From NCBI GenBank assembly GCA_016710645.1, contig JADJVI010000046.1, forward strand, positions 57,620 through 121,619: a stretch of 64,000 bases of DNA. Reading direction: 5' to 3'. Under the pieces are notes generated by a model. That model had not been told where the DNA came from and ran no database searches. It worked only from the letters and a program-made list of their open reading frames with translations. Origin of the DNA: Actinomycetales bacterium (lineage in GTDB: Bacteria; Actinomycetota; Actinomycetes; Actinomycetales; Dermatophilaceae). The translations under genes were made by a program, and so were the position numbers. Below are positions 17,202-25,940 of this stretch, in pieces; position 1 is the first letter of the stretch; each line of letters starts with the position of its first letter.

Positions 17202-18581
17202 TCAGCTGGCCTTCGGGTGGGTCGCAGCCCACGCGGTATAGCCACCGAGGATGTCCGAGACGTCCGTGAAACCGTTGGCGCGCAACAGGCTGGCCCCAAC
17301 GCTGGAGCGCCAGCCACCGGCGCAGTAGAGCACGACCGGGCGTGCCGGGTCGAGCTCCCCGGCGCGGCTGGCCAGTTGAGCGAGGGGGATGTGCACGGCC
17401 CCAGGCACCATCCCCACGGCGAGCTCACCTGCGCCTCGGATGTCGACGACCTGGACGTTGTCGGTCAGCCATGCGTCGTCCTGGCCGGCATTGAGCCGGC
17501 TGGCCCGGCTGACCTGGTCCTCGTGCCGGACCAGGTAGTCCTCGACATCAGGCACATACCCGAGCACGGTGTCGTAGCCGATCCGGGCCAGGCGCATGGC
17601 GACCGCCTGCTCCTCGCCCTCGGGAGCCATGACGATGACCGGCTGGTCAGGAGCGATGACCATGCCCACGGTTTCGGACATCCGGCCGTCGTGCGGGACG
17701 CTGATCGCGCCGGCCAGATGACCGGCCGCGAAATCCAGGGCGGGCCGGGCGTCGTGGACCACCGCGCCGGCAGCCAGGGCGTCGGCGACCTGCCTGTCGG
17801 TCAGTGCGGCGATCTCGGCACCCGGCTCGCGAACCCCCCGCTCCTGCTTGTTGAGGGTTGCGTTGTAGAGGAAGTAGGCCGGAGCCGGGGGCTGGCCCTC
17901 GGTCACCACGGCGAGGAACTCGTCCTCCGTCATCGGCTGGCAGGCGTAGTTGACCCGGCGCTGCTCGCCGATCGTCGACTGCTTCTCGGTCGAGAGGTTC
18001 TTGCCGCAGGCCGAGCCCGCGCCGTGCGCCGGGAAGACCCGCACTGCGTCGGGCAACCCCATGAGCACGGTGTGGATCGAGTGGTAGAGCTGGCGGCCGA
18101 GTTCGTCGGCCGAGGTGCCGACTGAGGCGAGCAGATCGGGTCGGCCGACGTCGCCGATGAAGAGCGCGTCCCCGGTGAGGACGCCGTATGCCGTGTCGTC
18201 GCCCGCGCGCTCGAAGACCAGCACCGAGACCGACTCGGGGGTGTGTCCCGGCGTATGCAGAATCTGCAGGGTGACCTCACCGAGCGAAATGCGTTCGCCG
18301 TCGGCGAGGGCGCGGAACTCGAACTCCGGGGTCGCCTTGGAGCCGTAGCCGATCCAGGCGCCGGTGGTCGCGGCGAGCTCGAGGTGGCCCGAGACGAAGT
18401 CGGCGTGGAAGTGGGTGTTGATGACGCCGACGATCCGCATGCCGTGGGCGGCCGCGTCGGCGAGGTAGTCCTCGACGTCACGGCGAGGGTCGATGACGAC
18501 CGCCTGGCCGGACTCGGTGTCCCCGACGAGGTAGGACGCCTGGGAGAGGCAGTCCAGGTAGTACTGGGTGAAGTGCAGCAT
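17202..18581 (-). CDS. persulfide dioxygenase-rhodanese fusion (CstB-like)
   Basis: 459 residues. N-terminal metallo-beta-lactamase/ETHE1-type domain (1-250) with THFHAD at 56-61, PGHT at 111-114 and D138; iron ligands by family are H57, H113 and D138. A first rhodanese-like domain (about 260-350) lacks the active cysteine; the second (about 365-459) has C420 in YCAGGWRS. This pseudo-rhodanese plus rhodanese layout is that of CstB, which oxidises low-molecular-weight persulfides to thiosulfate. The start is ATG 18581 (MLHFTQYY). It diverges from the single-domain rhodanese across a CsoR/CstR-type palindrome. Confidence 0.92.
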   Translation of the reverse strand: MLHFTQYYLDCLSQASYLVGDTESGQAVVIDPRRDVEDYLADAAAHGMRIVGVINTHFHADFVSGHLELAATTGAWIGYGSKATPEFEFRALADGERISLGEVTLQILHTPGHTPESVSVLVFERAGDDTAYGVLTGDALFIGDVGRPDLLASVGTSADELGRQLYHSIHTVLMGLPDAVRVFPAHGAGSACGKNLSTEKQSTIGEQRRVNYACQPMTEDEFLAVVTEGQPPAPAYFLYNATLNKQERGVREPGAEIAALTDRQVADALAAGAVVHDARPALDFAAGHLAGAISVPHDGRMSETVGMVIAPDQPVIVMAPEGEEQAVAMRLARIGYDTVLGYVPDVEDYLVRHEDQVSRASRLNAGQDDAWLTDNVQVVDIRGAGELAVGMVPGAVHIPLAQLASRAGELDPARPVVLYCAGGWRSSVGASLLRANGFTDVSDILGGYTAWAATHPKAS

Positions 18582-18642
18582 CGGTGCTCCTGAGGGTCTG
18601 CGCCACGGGTGAGGCCCGGCGCCGGTGTGCGTCGGTAACAGC

Positions 18643-18658
18643 ATACCCCAGGGGGTAT
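18643..18658. promoter_or_regulatory. CsoR/CstR-type operator between divergent sulfur genes
   Basis: ATACCCC-AG-GGGGTAT, a perfect 7-base inverted repeat. On the plus strand TATATT (18656-18661) and on the minus strand TATGCT overlap its ends as possible -10 boxes, so a single bound repressor could silence both divergent promoters. The matching repressor gene is not in the window. Confidence 0.8.
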
Positions 18659-18702
18659 ATTCCTGTCATCCTCACCACCCGTGATCCACACAGGAGCTCC
18701 CC

Positions 18703-19017
18703 ATGCGCGAGATCGACCGCCCAGTCTTTGCCGCCGCCCATGCCGACGGTGCCTTCGTCATCGATGTCCGCGAGCCCATGGAATACCTTTCCGGCCATGT
18801 GCCCGGGGCTCGGCTCATCCCCATGGGTCAGCTTGCCTCTCGGGCAACGGAATTGCCCAAGGACCGGCGGGTCTACGTCATCTGCGCCAGTGGAAATCGC
18901 AGCCTCGCGATGACCGACCTTCTGCAGCGGCTCGGCTTCGACGCCGTGTCGGTCGCGGGCGGCACCTCTGGTTGGGCGGCCGACGGGCGGCCCGTCGTCA
19001 CGGGTTCGACGCCCTGA
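18703..19017 (+). CDS. single-domain rhodanese sulfurtransferase
   Basis: 104 residues, one rhodanese domain with active C61 in the loop CASGNRS and the fold-closing GGTSGWAADG. It transfers sulfane sulfur between donor and acceptor thiols. It is transcribed away from the persulfide dioxygenase and shares its operator, so the pair probably form a reactive-sulfur detoxification unit. It runs convergent to the LldR-type regulator, with a GGCTCAGATCTGAGCC palindrome over the junction. Confidence 0.93.
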   Translation: MREIDRPVFAAAHADGAFVIDVREPMEYLSGHVPGARLIPMGQLASRATELPKDRRVYVICASGNRSLAMTDLLQRLGFDAVSVAGGTSGWAADGRPVVTGSTP

Positions 19018-19031
19018 CCCGTGTGGTCAAG

Positions 19032-19047
19032 GGCTCAGATCTGAGCC
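19032..19047. terminator. palindrome at rhodanese/LldR junction
   Basis: GGCTCAGATCTGAGCC, a perfect 16-base palindrome that can fold as a 6-pair stem with a GATC loop. It overlaps the stop codon of the GntR regulator (19035-19037) and lies 15 bases after the rhodanese stop. It may be a weak bidirectional terminator. Confidence 0.45.
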
Positions 19048-19799
19048 ACTGTGGGGGAGTCCTCGCCCGTGCCCCAGCGCCGGTCGAACGAGGGCGCCAG
19101 CCGTCGCCACGCCGACCGGATGTGCTCCTCGACGAGGTCCTCGGCGCGCTTGGCGTCGCGCGCCTCGATGGCCCGGTAGATGTCTCGGTGTTGAGCCCGC
19201 AGCCCTTCGACGAGGTCATCCCATGCGCCGACGTTCCGGAAGGCGTCCAGCAGTGGCAGTCGCATGGACTCGCGGATCGCCACTGTCATGTCGGCGACCA
19301 GCCGGTTGCCGGCGGCTCCCGCAATCGCCACGTGGTACGCCGTGTCGGCATCGTTGAACGCCGACTTGTCGATGTCGGCGGCGTCCATCGCGACCAAGGC
19401 CTCGCGCATCGCCGCGAGGTCGCTGGCTCGGGCATTCTCGGTGGCCAACCGGGCTGACAGGCGTTCGAGCGCGATGCGGGCCTGGATGACGTCGTCGACA
19501 GGGAAGTTGGCCAGGGCGACGTGCAGGCGCAAGAACCGCTCCAGCGCCCGGGCCGGCACCGCCGTGACCGTGGTGCCCCCGGCTCCGCCGGCTCCGACGC
19601 TGGAACGCAGCACCCCCTGAGCGGCCAGCGTGCGCACCGCCTCGCGGACGGCCGATCGGCTCACGCCGAGCTGCCGGGCCAACTCGCGCTCCGGTGGGAG
19701 GACGTCGCCGACGTGCAGCTCGCCGTCGAGGATCCGCGACTCCACCCAGTCCAGGACGACCTCAAAGGCTCGAGGGGAGCCAGCGGCTGGGGTAGTCAC
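19035..19799 (-). CDS. lldR: FadR-subfamily GntR regulator (LldR-like)
   Basis: 254 residues from GTG 19799. N-terminal winged helix-turn-helix (LPPERELARQLGVSRSAVREAVRTLAAQGVL) and a C-terminal all-helical FCD ligand domain (RIALERLSARLA ... DTAYHVAIAGAAGNRL ... HRDIYRAIEARDAKRAEDLV) with the usual Asp/His metal ligands. The gene is divergent from the lactate operon, whose leader has two TGGTCTGACCA sites matching the known actinobacterial LldR operator. It is therefore probably the lactate-responsive repressor. A longer frame reaches 19919 but lacks a better start. Confidence 0.88.
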   Translation of the reverse strand: MTTPAAGSPRAFEVVLDWVESRILDGELHVGDVLPPERELARQLGVSRSAVREAVRTLAAQGVLRSSVGAGGAGGTTVTAVPARALERFLRLHVALANFPVDDVIQARIALERLSARLATENARASDLAAMREALVAMDAADIDKSAFNDADTAYHVAIAGAAGNRLVADMTVAIRESMRLPLLDAFRNVGAWDDLVEGLRAQHRDIYRAIEARDAKRAEDLVEEHIRSAWRRLAPSFDRRWGTGEDSPTVAQI

Positions 19800-19918
19800 G
19801 GGCCCATCATGACGGCTCGCCACGGCGTCCTGACACCCACCCCCGGTGACCGCACACGGCATACCGACCGCTTGGCGCGCCGAACGCGCCGAACGGCATG
19901 GATCTGCGCCGGACGGCA

Positions 19919-19948
19919 TTGACCCCGCGCGAGCGCTCTCCCTATCGT
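19919..19948 (+). promoter_or_regulatory. lactate operon promoter
   Basis: TTGACC at 19919-19924 and TATCGT at 19943-19948, 18 bases apart. The predicted start near 19955 lies just upstream of both TGGTCTGACCA operators, a layout fit for repression by roadblock. Confidence 0.55.
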
Positions 19949-19962
19949 GAAGTCAGCCGCAA

Positions 19963-20003
19963 TGGTCTGACCAATAGGAATTACCGAACGAATGGTCTGA
20001 CCA
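19963..20003. promoter_or_regulatory. tandem LldR operators
   Basis: Two identical perfect palindromes TGGTCTGACCA at 19963-19973 and 19993-20003, centres 30 bases apart (about three helical turns, same face). This is the sequence bound by LldR in Corynebacterium glutamicum, upstream of the lactate permease and lldEFG genes. Confidence 0.88.
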
Positions 20004-20052
20004 CTGGGTGTCCGAAGCCCACCGTCGTGTCCGGTCATACCCAGGAGTCCCG

Positions 20053-21798
20053 ATGTCACCTCTCTCCCTCGCCGCCGATCCCTATACGCCACAACTTGCT
20101 CCGGTCGGCGGCAGTCTCGTCATCTCCGCGCTCATCGCTTTGCTCCCGTTGCTCACTGTCTTCGTCACCCTCGGGTGGTTGCGCTGGAAGGCGCACTGGG
20201 CCGGTCTCACGTCGGTCCTCGTGGCGATCGTCGTCGCCGCGCTGTTCTTCAAGATGCCGGTCGGGCTGGCCGTCCTGTCAGCCACCGAGGGCGCGGTCTT
20301 CGGCCTTTTCCCGATCATGTGGATCGTCTTCACCGCCATCGTGCTCTACCAAGTGACGGTGGCCAGTGGTCGCTTCGAGGATCTGCGCGCGACCTTCCAC
20401 CTCATCTCCGACGACCCGCGGGTGCAGGCGATCATCATCGCGTTCTGCTTCGGCGGTCTGCTGGAGGCGCTTGCCGGCTTCGGCGCTCCCGTCGCGATCA
20501 CCGGCGTCATGCTCATGGCGCTGGGCTTCTCGCCGCTGCGTGCGGCCGCGGTCGTGCTCCTGGCCAACACCGCCCCGGTCGCCTTCGGCGCCATCGGCAC
20601 CCCGATCATCACCGCCGGCTCGCTGACCAAGATCCCCTACACCCAGATCGGCGCCTACGTCGGCCACCAGACCCCAGTCATCGCGCTCTTCGTCCCGCTG
20701 TTGCTCGTGCTCATGGTCGACGGCCGTCGCGGGGTGCGCCAGACCTGGCCGGTCGCGGTCGTCGTCGGGGTCGCCTTTGCGATCGCCCAGTGGCTGTCGG
20801 CCACCTTCATCTCGGTGGAGCTCACCGACATCATCGCCTCGCTCGTCGGCCTGGCGGCCGCCGTTGTCTTCCTGCGCTTCTGGCAGCCGGCCGGCAAGGA
20901 GGACGCGGTGGTGTCCCTCGCTCGCGAGCGTGAGCGCGACTATGCCCTCGTCGGCGGTGCCGGCTCCCAGGCGTCCGGTGGCGGGGCGACAACGGCCGAG
21001 CAGTATGCCGTGTCGGAGGCCGAGTTGGAGACCCGCGCCCGGTCGCTCACTCCGGGTCGGATCACCATGGCGCTCTTCCCCTATCTGCTGGTCATCGCGA
21101 TCTTCTCCATTGCCAAGTTGGTCGGGCCGGTCAAGACCTGGCTGGCGACGACCGATCTCAAGATCGGCTGGCCGGGCCTGGACGGGCAGGTGCTCACCGG
21201 ATCGGGCGCGAAGAACTCGTCGACGATCTACACCTTCCCGTGGTTGTCCTCCCCGGGCACCAGCCTGCTCATCTGCGGGCTCATCACCGCCGTCGTATAT
21301 GGCCTGTCGATGGCCGGCTGGGCCAAGGAAGTCAAAGACACGGCATACAAGATGCGCTTTGCCTTCCTCACCGTCGCCTCGGTGTTGGCCCTGGCCTACG
21401 TCATGAACCTCTCCGGGCAGACCATCACCATCGGGACGTGGATCGCCGGCACCGGCGCGGCTTTCGCCTTCTTCTCCCCGATCCTCGGGTGGATCGGCAC
21501 CGCGGTCACCGGCTCGGACACCAGCGCCAATGCGCTGTTCTCGACCTTGCAGCAGGCAGCCGCGCAGAAGGCCGGGCTCGATCCGACCCTGCTCGTGGCA
21601 GCCAATACCTCTGGTGGCGTCGTCGGCAAGATGATCAGCCCCCAGAACCTCACTATCGCCGCCACCGCGGTCGGCCTGGTCGGGCGGGAGTCCGACATCT
21701 TCCGCAAGGTCATCGTGTGGAGCATCGGGCTCATCATCGTCATGTGCCTGCTGGTCGGCCTGCAGTCGACGGCCGTCCTGTCGTGGATGCTGCCATGA
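20053..21798 (+). CDS. lctP: L-lactate permease
   Basis: 581-residue polytopic transporter of the LctP family (about 12-14 membrane helices), taking up lactate with protons. Conserved stretches include EALAGFGAPVAIT and SNTSGG-like NTSGGVVGKMISPQN near the C-terminus. ATG 20053 follows AGGAG at 20043-20047; an upstream GTG at 20008 would add unconserved residues. First gene of a four-gene lactate operon in which every junction overlaps as ATGA. Regulated by LldR through the two leader operators. Confidence 0.95.
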   Translation: MSPLSLAADPYTPQLAPVGGSLVISALIALLPLLTVFVTLGWLRWKAHWAGLTSVLVAIVVAALFFKMPVGLAVLSATEGAVFGLFPIMWIVFTAIVLYQVTVASGRFEDLRATFHLISDDPRVQAIIIAFCFGGLLEALAGFGAPVAITGVMLMALGFSPLRAAAVVLLANTAPVAFGAIGTPIITAGSLTKIPYTQIGAYVGHQTPVIALFVPLLLVLMVDGRRGVRQTWPVAVVVGVAFAIAQWLSATFISVELTDIIASLVGLAAAVVFLRFWQPAGKEDAVVSLARERERDYALVGGAGSQASGGGATTAEQYAVSEAELETRARSLTPGRITMALFPYLLVIAIFSIAKLVGPVKTWLATTDLKIGWPGLDGQVLTGSGAKNSSTIYTFPWLSSPGTSLLICGLITAVVYGLSMAGWAKEVKDTAYKMRFAFLTVASVLALAYVMNLSGQTITIGTWIAGTGAAFAFFSPILGWIGTAVTGSDTSANALFSTLQQAAAQKAGLDPTLLVAANTSGGVVGKMISPQNLTIAATAVGLVGRESDIFRKVIVWSIGLIIVMCLLVGLQSTAVLSWMLP

Positions 21799-22544
21799 CC
21801 GGCAAGACCGTCGCCCTCTTTGCTGCCTGCTACAACGACACGGTCTGGCCCGGCACCCCGATCTCCACGGTCAAGGTGCTGGAGCGGCTCGGGTGTCGGG
21901 TGGTCTTCCCGCGCAAGCAGACCTGTTGCGGCCAGATCTTCACCAACACCGGGTATGCCGCCGAAGCGATCCCCTTGGTGCGTGGTTTCGTCGAGACCTT
22001 CGCGTCCTTCGACTACGTCGTGGCGCCGTCGGGGTCGTGCGTCGGGGCGGTGCGCGAGCAGCACCACCAGCTCGCCGAACGCAGCGGCGACTCGGGGTTG
22101 ATCCGTGAGGTCGAAGCCGTCGTCCCGCGCGTCTACGACATCAGCGAGTTCCTCGTCGACGTGTTGGGGGTGACCGATGTGGGGGCCTACTTCCCGCACC
22201 GGGTCACCTACCACCCGACCTGTCACTCGCTGCGGGTGGCGCACGTCGGCGACAAACCGCTGCAGTTGCTGCGGGGCGTCCGCGGCATCACCATCGTCGA
22301 TCTGCCGAATGCCACCGAGTGCTGTGGTTTCGGTGGGACCTTCTCGGTCAAGAACCCCGACATGTCGATCTCAATGGCCTCCGACAAGGCCCGCCACGTG
22401 CGCGAGACCGGCGCAGAGGTGCTCGTGGCCGGCGACAACATGTGCTTGATGAACATCGGCGGGGTGCTCAAGCGCCAGCGCGCCGGGGTGCGGATCATGC
22501 ACCTGGCCGAGATCCTCGCCTCGACCGAGGAGGACCCGGCATGA
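21795..22544 (+). CDS. lldE: L-lactate dehydrogenase complex protein LldE (LutA)
   Basis: 249 residues with two CCG domains (TCCGQIFTNTG at about 43-53 and ECCGFGGTFSVK at about 175-186), which bind an iron-sulfur cofactor. With LldF and LldG it forms the LutABC complex that oxidises L-lactate to pyruvate and feeds electrons to the respiratory chain. ATG 21795 overlaps the permease stop. Confidence 0.95.
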   Translation: MTGKTVALFAACYNDTVWPGTPISTVKVLERLGCRVVFPRKQTCCGQIFTNTGYAAEAIPLVRGFVETFASFDYVVAPSGSCVGAVREQHHQLAERSGDSGLIREVEAVVPRVYDISEFLVDVLGVTDVGAYFPHRVTYHPTCHSLRVAHVGDKPLQLLRGVRGITIVDLPNATECCGFGGTFSVKNPDMSISMASDKARHVRETGAEVLVAGDNMCLMNIGGVLKRQRAGVRIMHLAEILASTEEDPA

Positions 22545-24034
22545 GCGCCGTCCCGACGTCTGCTGGTATGCCGGTGCCCGGACCGGTGCAGGAGACCACG
22601 CCCACCTTCGTGGGTATGCCGAAATTCCCGTATGCCGCCCGCTCGGCTCTGCGCAACACCCAACAACGGCGCAACCTCGCCCACGCCACCGAGGTGATCC
22701 GGGCCAAGCGAGCCAAGGTGGTCGCCGAGGTGCCCCGTTGGGAGGAGCTTCGTCAGGCCGGCGCCGACGCCAAGGACGAGTTGCTCGGTCATCTGGCCGA
22801 CTACCTCGTCCAGGCCGAGGAGGCCCTCACCCGCGGTGGTGCGGTCGTGCACTGGGCGCGCGATGCGGCCGAGGCCAACCAGATCGTCGTCGACCTGGTC
22901 AAGGCGATCGGCACCGATGAGGTGGTCAAGGTCAAGTCGATGGCCACCCAGGAGATCGAGCTCAACGAGGCGCTGGAGGCCGAGGGTATCCACGCCTGGG
23001 AGACCGACCTGGCCGAGCTCATCGTCCAACTGGGCCACGACCGGCCTAGCCACATCCTCGTACCCGCCATTCACCGCAACCGCTCGGAGATCCGCGAGAT
23101 CTTCCGGCGGGAGATGGGTCTGGTCGGGCGACCCGCGCCGGACGACCTCACCGACGAGCCACGCCGGCTCGCCGAAGCCGCGCGGCTGCACCTGCGGGAG
23201 AAGTTCTTGCGAGCCAAGGTCGCCATCTCGGGCGCCAACTTCCTGGTCGCCGAGACCGGCACGCTGGTCGTCGTCGAGTCCGAGGGCAATGGCCGGATGT
23301 GCCTCACCCTGCCCGAGACGCTCATCTCGGTGGTCGGGATCGAGAAGGTGCTGCCCACTTGGCAAGACCTCGGCACCTTCCTGCAGTTGCTGCCGCGGTC
23401 CTCGACGGGCGAGCGGATGAATCCCTACACGTCCATGTGGAGCGGTGTCCATGAGGGCGACGGGCCGCAGAACGTCCACGTCGTGCTCATCGACAACGGC
23501 CGCACCCATGTGCTCGCCGACCCGGTGGGCCGCGAGGCGCTGCGCTGCATCCGTTGTTCGGCCTGCCTCAACACCTGCCCGGTCTACGAGCGGGCCGGCG
23601 GTCACGCCTACGGCTCGGTCTATCCCGGGCCGATCGGGTCGATCCTCAACCCGCAACTGCGGGGCACCGCCAGTGACGTCGATCGGTCGTTGCCGTTCGC
23701 GTCGACCCTGTGTGGTGCGTGTTTCGAGGCCTGCCCGATGCGCATCGACATCCCCAAGCTGCTCGTGCACCTGCGGGCCAAGGTCGTCGATGCCAAGGGC
23801 CGCAACAACGCCGAGGGCCGCGCGATGGCGGCGGGGGCCTGGCTGTTCGCCGATGCTCGGCGGCTGGAACGGGCTCAGAAGGGGTCGGTGTTGGCCGGCA
23901 AGGTGCTCGGCAACCGCCAGCCCCCACCCCTACCAGGCGCCATGGGCATGTGGCTCGGCGCTCGCGACATTCCCGACCTGCCGGCCCAAACCTTCCGGCA
24001 ATGGTGGGACGCCCGAGAAGGAGGACGGTCATGA
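22541..24034 (+). CDS. lldF: iron-sulfur protein LldF (LutB)
   Basis: 497 residues. An N-terminal LUD domain (GIHAWETDLAELIVQLG ... AETGTLVVVESEGNGRM) is followed by two [4Fe-4S] motifs (CIRCSACLNTCPVY; CGACFEACPMRIDIP) and a C-terminal helical region. Central subunit of the lactate oxidation complex. The first 30 residues hold three copies of the iterated GTATGCCG word, two of them read as Gly-Met-Pro. ATG 22541 overlaps the lldE stop. Confidence 0.95.
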   Translation: MSAVPTSAGMPVPGPVQETTPTFVGMPKFPYAARSALRNTQQRRNLAHATEVIRAKRAKVVAEVPRWEELRQAGADAKDELLGHLADYLVQAEEALTRGGAVVHWARDAAEANQIVVDLVKAIGTDEVVKVKSMATQEIELNEALEAEGIHAWETDLAELIVQLGHDRPSHILVPAIHRNRSEIREIFRREMGLVGRPAPDDLTDEPRRLAEAARLHLREKFLRAKVAISGANFLVAETGTLVVVESEGNGRMCLTLPETLISVVGIEKVLPTWQDLGTFLQLLPRSSTGERMNPYTSMWSGVHEGDGPQNVHVVLIDNGRTHVLADPVGREALRCIRCSACLNTCPVYERAGGHAYGSVYPGPIGSILNPQLRGTASDVDRSLPFASTLCGACFEACPMRIDIPKLLVHLRAKVVDAKGRNNAEGRAMAAGAWLFADARRLERAQKGSVLAGKVLGNRQPPPLPGAMGMWLGARDIPDLPAQTFRQWWDAREGGRS

Positions 24035-24678
24035 CCACCGCCAAAGAAGCGATCCTCGCCCGCGTGCGCGGCGCTGTTGCCGACCTCAGCGCACCCCTGG
24101 GCGCCCGGGGGGAGACCCCCTGGGTCGACCAAGCCTCGGCCGGAGTGGCCGAGACGGTCGAGCTGTTCGTCGAGAATGTCGTGGACTACAAGGCCGAGGT
24201 TGTGCGCGTCGGGCCTGACGGAGTCGGCGAGGCAGTGGCGGCGGCGCTCACGGCATACGGCGTGCAGTCTGTCGTGGTGCCGGACGGTACCGACCCGGGC
24301 TGGACCGCAGCGATCCCGGAAGGCGTCCGTCAGGTGAGTGACGACGCGCTGTCTGCGGCCGCGCTGGACAGCATCGACGCGGTTGTGACCTCGTCAGCGG
24401 TCGGGATCGCGACGACCGGTACCATCGTCCTGGACCACGGGCCAGGTCAGGGTCGCCGGGCGCTGTCGCTCGTGCCCGACGTGCACGTGTGCGTCGTCGC
24501 GGCAGACGCGGTCGTGCACGACGTGCCCGAGGCGGTCTCGCGGTTGCATCCGCAGGCCGGTATGCCGCGTCCGCTCACCTGGATCTCCGGGCCGAGTGCG
24601 ACCAGCGACATCGAACTCGACCGGGTCGAGGGCGTCCATGGCCCCCGGACCCTGCACGTCATCCTCGTCGAGAGGTGA
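24031..24678 (+). CDS. lldG: LUD-domain protein LldG (LutC)
   Basis: 215 residues, one LUD domain (TSSAVGIATTGTIVLDHGPGQGRRALSLVPDVHVCVV ... WISGPSATSDIELDRVEGVHGPRTLHVILV) with the family's conserved GPSATSDIE segment. Third subunit of the LutABC-type L-lactate oxidising system. ATG 24031 overlaps the lldF stop. The operon ends at the inverted repeat 24683-24730. Confidence 0.94.
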   Translation: MTTAKEAILARVRGAVADLSAPLGARGETPWVDQASAGVAETVELFVENVVDYKAEVVRVGPDGVGEAVAAALTAYGVQSVVVPDGTDPGWTAAIPEGVRQVSDDALSAAALDSIDAVVTSSAVGIATTGTIVLDHGPGQGRRALSLVPDVHVCVVAADAVVHDVPEAVSRLHPQAGMPRPLTWISGPSATSDIELDRVEGVHGPRTLHVILVER

Positions 24679-24682
24679 GCGT

Positions 24683-24730
24683 CGGTCAGGCCCTCAGCGG
24701 AAGGCGGATTCGCCGGTGAGGGCCTGACCG
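24683..24730. terminator. bidirectional terminator at lldG/gcdH junction
   Basis: Perfect 14-base arms CGGTCAGGCCCTCA (24683-24696) and complement (24717-24730), with a second small stem GGCG-GATT-CGCC in the loop. The right half is the coding end of glutaryl-CoA dehydrogenase, so the terminator for the lactate operon is built into the opposing gene. Confidence 0.85.
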
Positions 24731-25863
24731 ATCACCAGCTGGTGGACCTCTGAGGTGCCCTCGTAGGTGAGCACCGACTCGAGGTTGTTGGCGTGCCGCA
24801 GCACCGAGTAATCGAGCGTGATTCCGTTGGCGCCCAACAGAGTTCGACATTCGCGGGCGATTGCGAGTGACTCGCGGACATTGTTGAGCTTGCCCAGGCT
24901 GATCTGCTCGGGGCGGACCGTGCCGGCGTCCTTGAGCCGGCCGAGATGCAGGGCGAGCAGCATGCCCTTGCCCAGCTCCAGGGTCATGTCGGCGAGCTTG
25001 GTCTGGGTGATCTGGTATCCCGCCAGCGGCTTGTCGAAGATCTCGCGCGAAGCGACGTAATCCAGGGTCACCTCCAGGCTGTCGCGGGCGGCACCGAGCG
25101 CCCCGAAGACAATGCCGAATCGGGCCTCGTTGAGACAGGACAGCGGCCCGGACAGTCCCTTGGCCAGCGGCATGAGCGCAGACTCCGGCAGCCGCACGTC
25201 GTCGAGCACCAGCTCGGAGGTGACCGATGCGCGCAGCGACAGCTTGCCCTTGATCGCCGGGGCCGAGAATCCCGGCGTGTCGGTCGGCACGACGAACCCG
25301 CGGATCCCCTCGTCGGTCGCCGCCCACACCACCGCGACATCGGCGATCGAGCCGTTGGTGATCCACATCTTCGAGCCGCGTAGCACCCAGTCGGAGCCGT
25401 CGCGGACGGCATACGTGCGCATGCCCGCGGGGTTGGAGCCGAAGTCGGGTTCGGTGAGACCGAAACAGCCGATCGCCTCTCCGGTCGCCATCCGCGGCAG
25501 CCAGTGCTGCTTCTGCTCCTCGCTGCCCCAGCGGTGGATCGCGAACATCGCGAGCGACCCCTGCACCGACACCAGCGAGCGCACCCCGGAGTCGACCGCC
25601 TCCAGTTCCAGACAGGCCAGCCCGTATGCCGTGGCACTCGTGCCCGCGCAGCCGTACCCCTGCAGGTGCATTCCGAGCAGGCCGAGATCGCCGAGTTCGC
25701 GGGCCAGCTCGCGGGCCGGCAACGTGCCCGACTCGTACCACTCGCCGATGTGCGGCCGGACTCGGGCGTCGAGCAGGGCGCGCACCGCATCGCGCAAGGC
25801 GCGGTCATCCTCGTCGATAAGCGCTTCCACACCGAACAGGCCGAGTGGTGTCTGGGTGGCCAT
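24694..25863 (-). CDS. gcdH: glutaryl-CoA dehydrogenase-like acyl-CoA dehydrogenase
   Basis: 389 residues, FAD acyl-CoA dehydrogenase. Catalytic base E368 in TYEGTSEVHQLVIGQALTG; FAD/substrate motifs GCFGLTEPDFGSNP and WITNGSIADV; SLGKLNNVRESLAIAR and LGANGITLDYSVLRHANNLE are characteristic of GcdH, which converts glutaryl-CoA to crotonyl-CoA and CO2. ATG 25863 follows GAAGGAG. Last gene of the ring-opening operon, which suggests it handles the glutaryl-CoA formed from pimeloyl-CoA by beta-oxidation; that role is inferred. Confidence 0.88.
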   Translation of the reverse strand: MATQTPLGLFGVEALIDEDDRALRDAVRALLDARVRPHIGEWYESGTLPARELARELGDLGLLGMHLQGYGCAGTSATAYGLACLELEAVDSGVRSLVSVQGSLAMFAIHRWGSEEQKQHWLPRMATGEAIGCFGLTEPDFGSNPAGMRTYAVRDGSDWVLRGSKMWITNGSIADVAVVWAATDEGIRGFVVPTDTPGFSAPAIKGKLSLRASVTSELVLDDVRLPESALMPLAKGLSGPLSCLNEARFGIVFGALGAARDSLEVTLDYVASREIFDKPLAGYQITQTKLADMTLELGKGMLLALHLGRLKDAGTVRPEQISLGKLNNVRESLAIARECRTLLGANGITLDYSVLRHANNLESVLTYEGTSEVHQLVIGQALTGESAFR

Positions 25864-25940
25864 GGGGACTCCTTCGCGGGACGCGGGTGCGGCGGGTGGT
25901 GCTGGCGGTAGACCGGGCGTGATGACCAGTCTCACAGACC

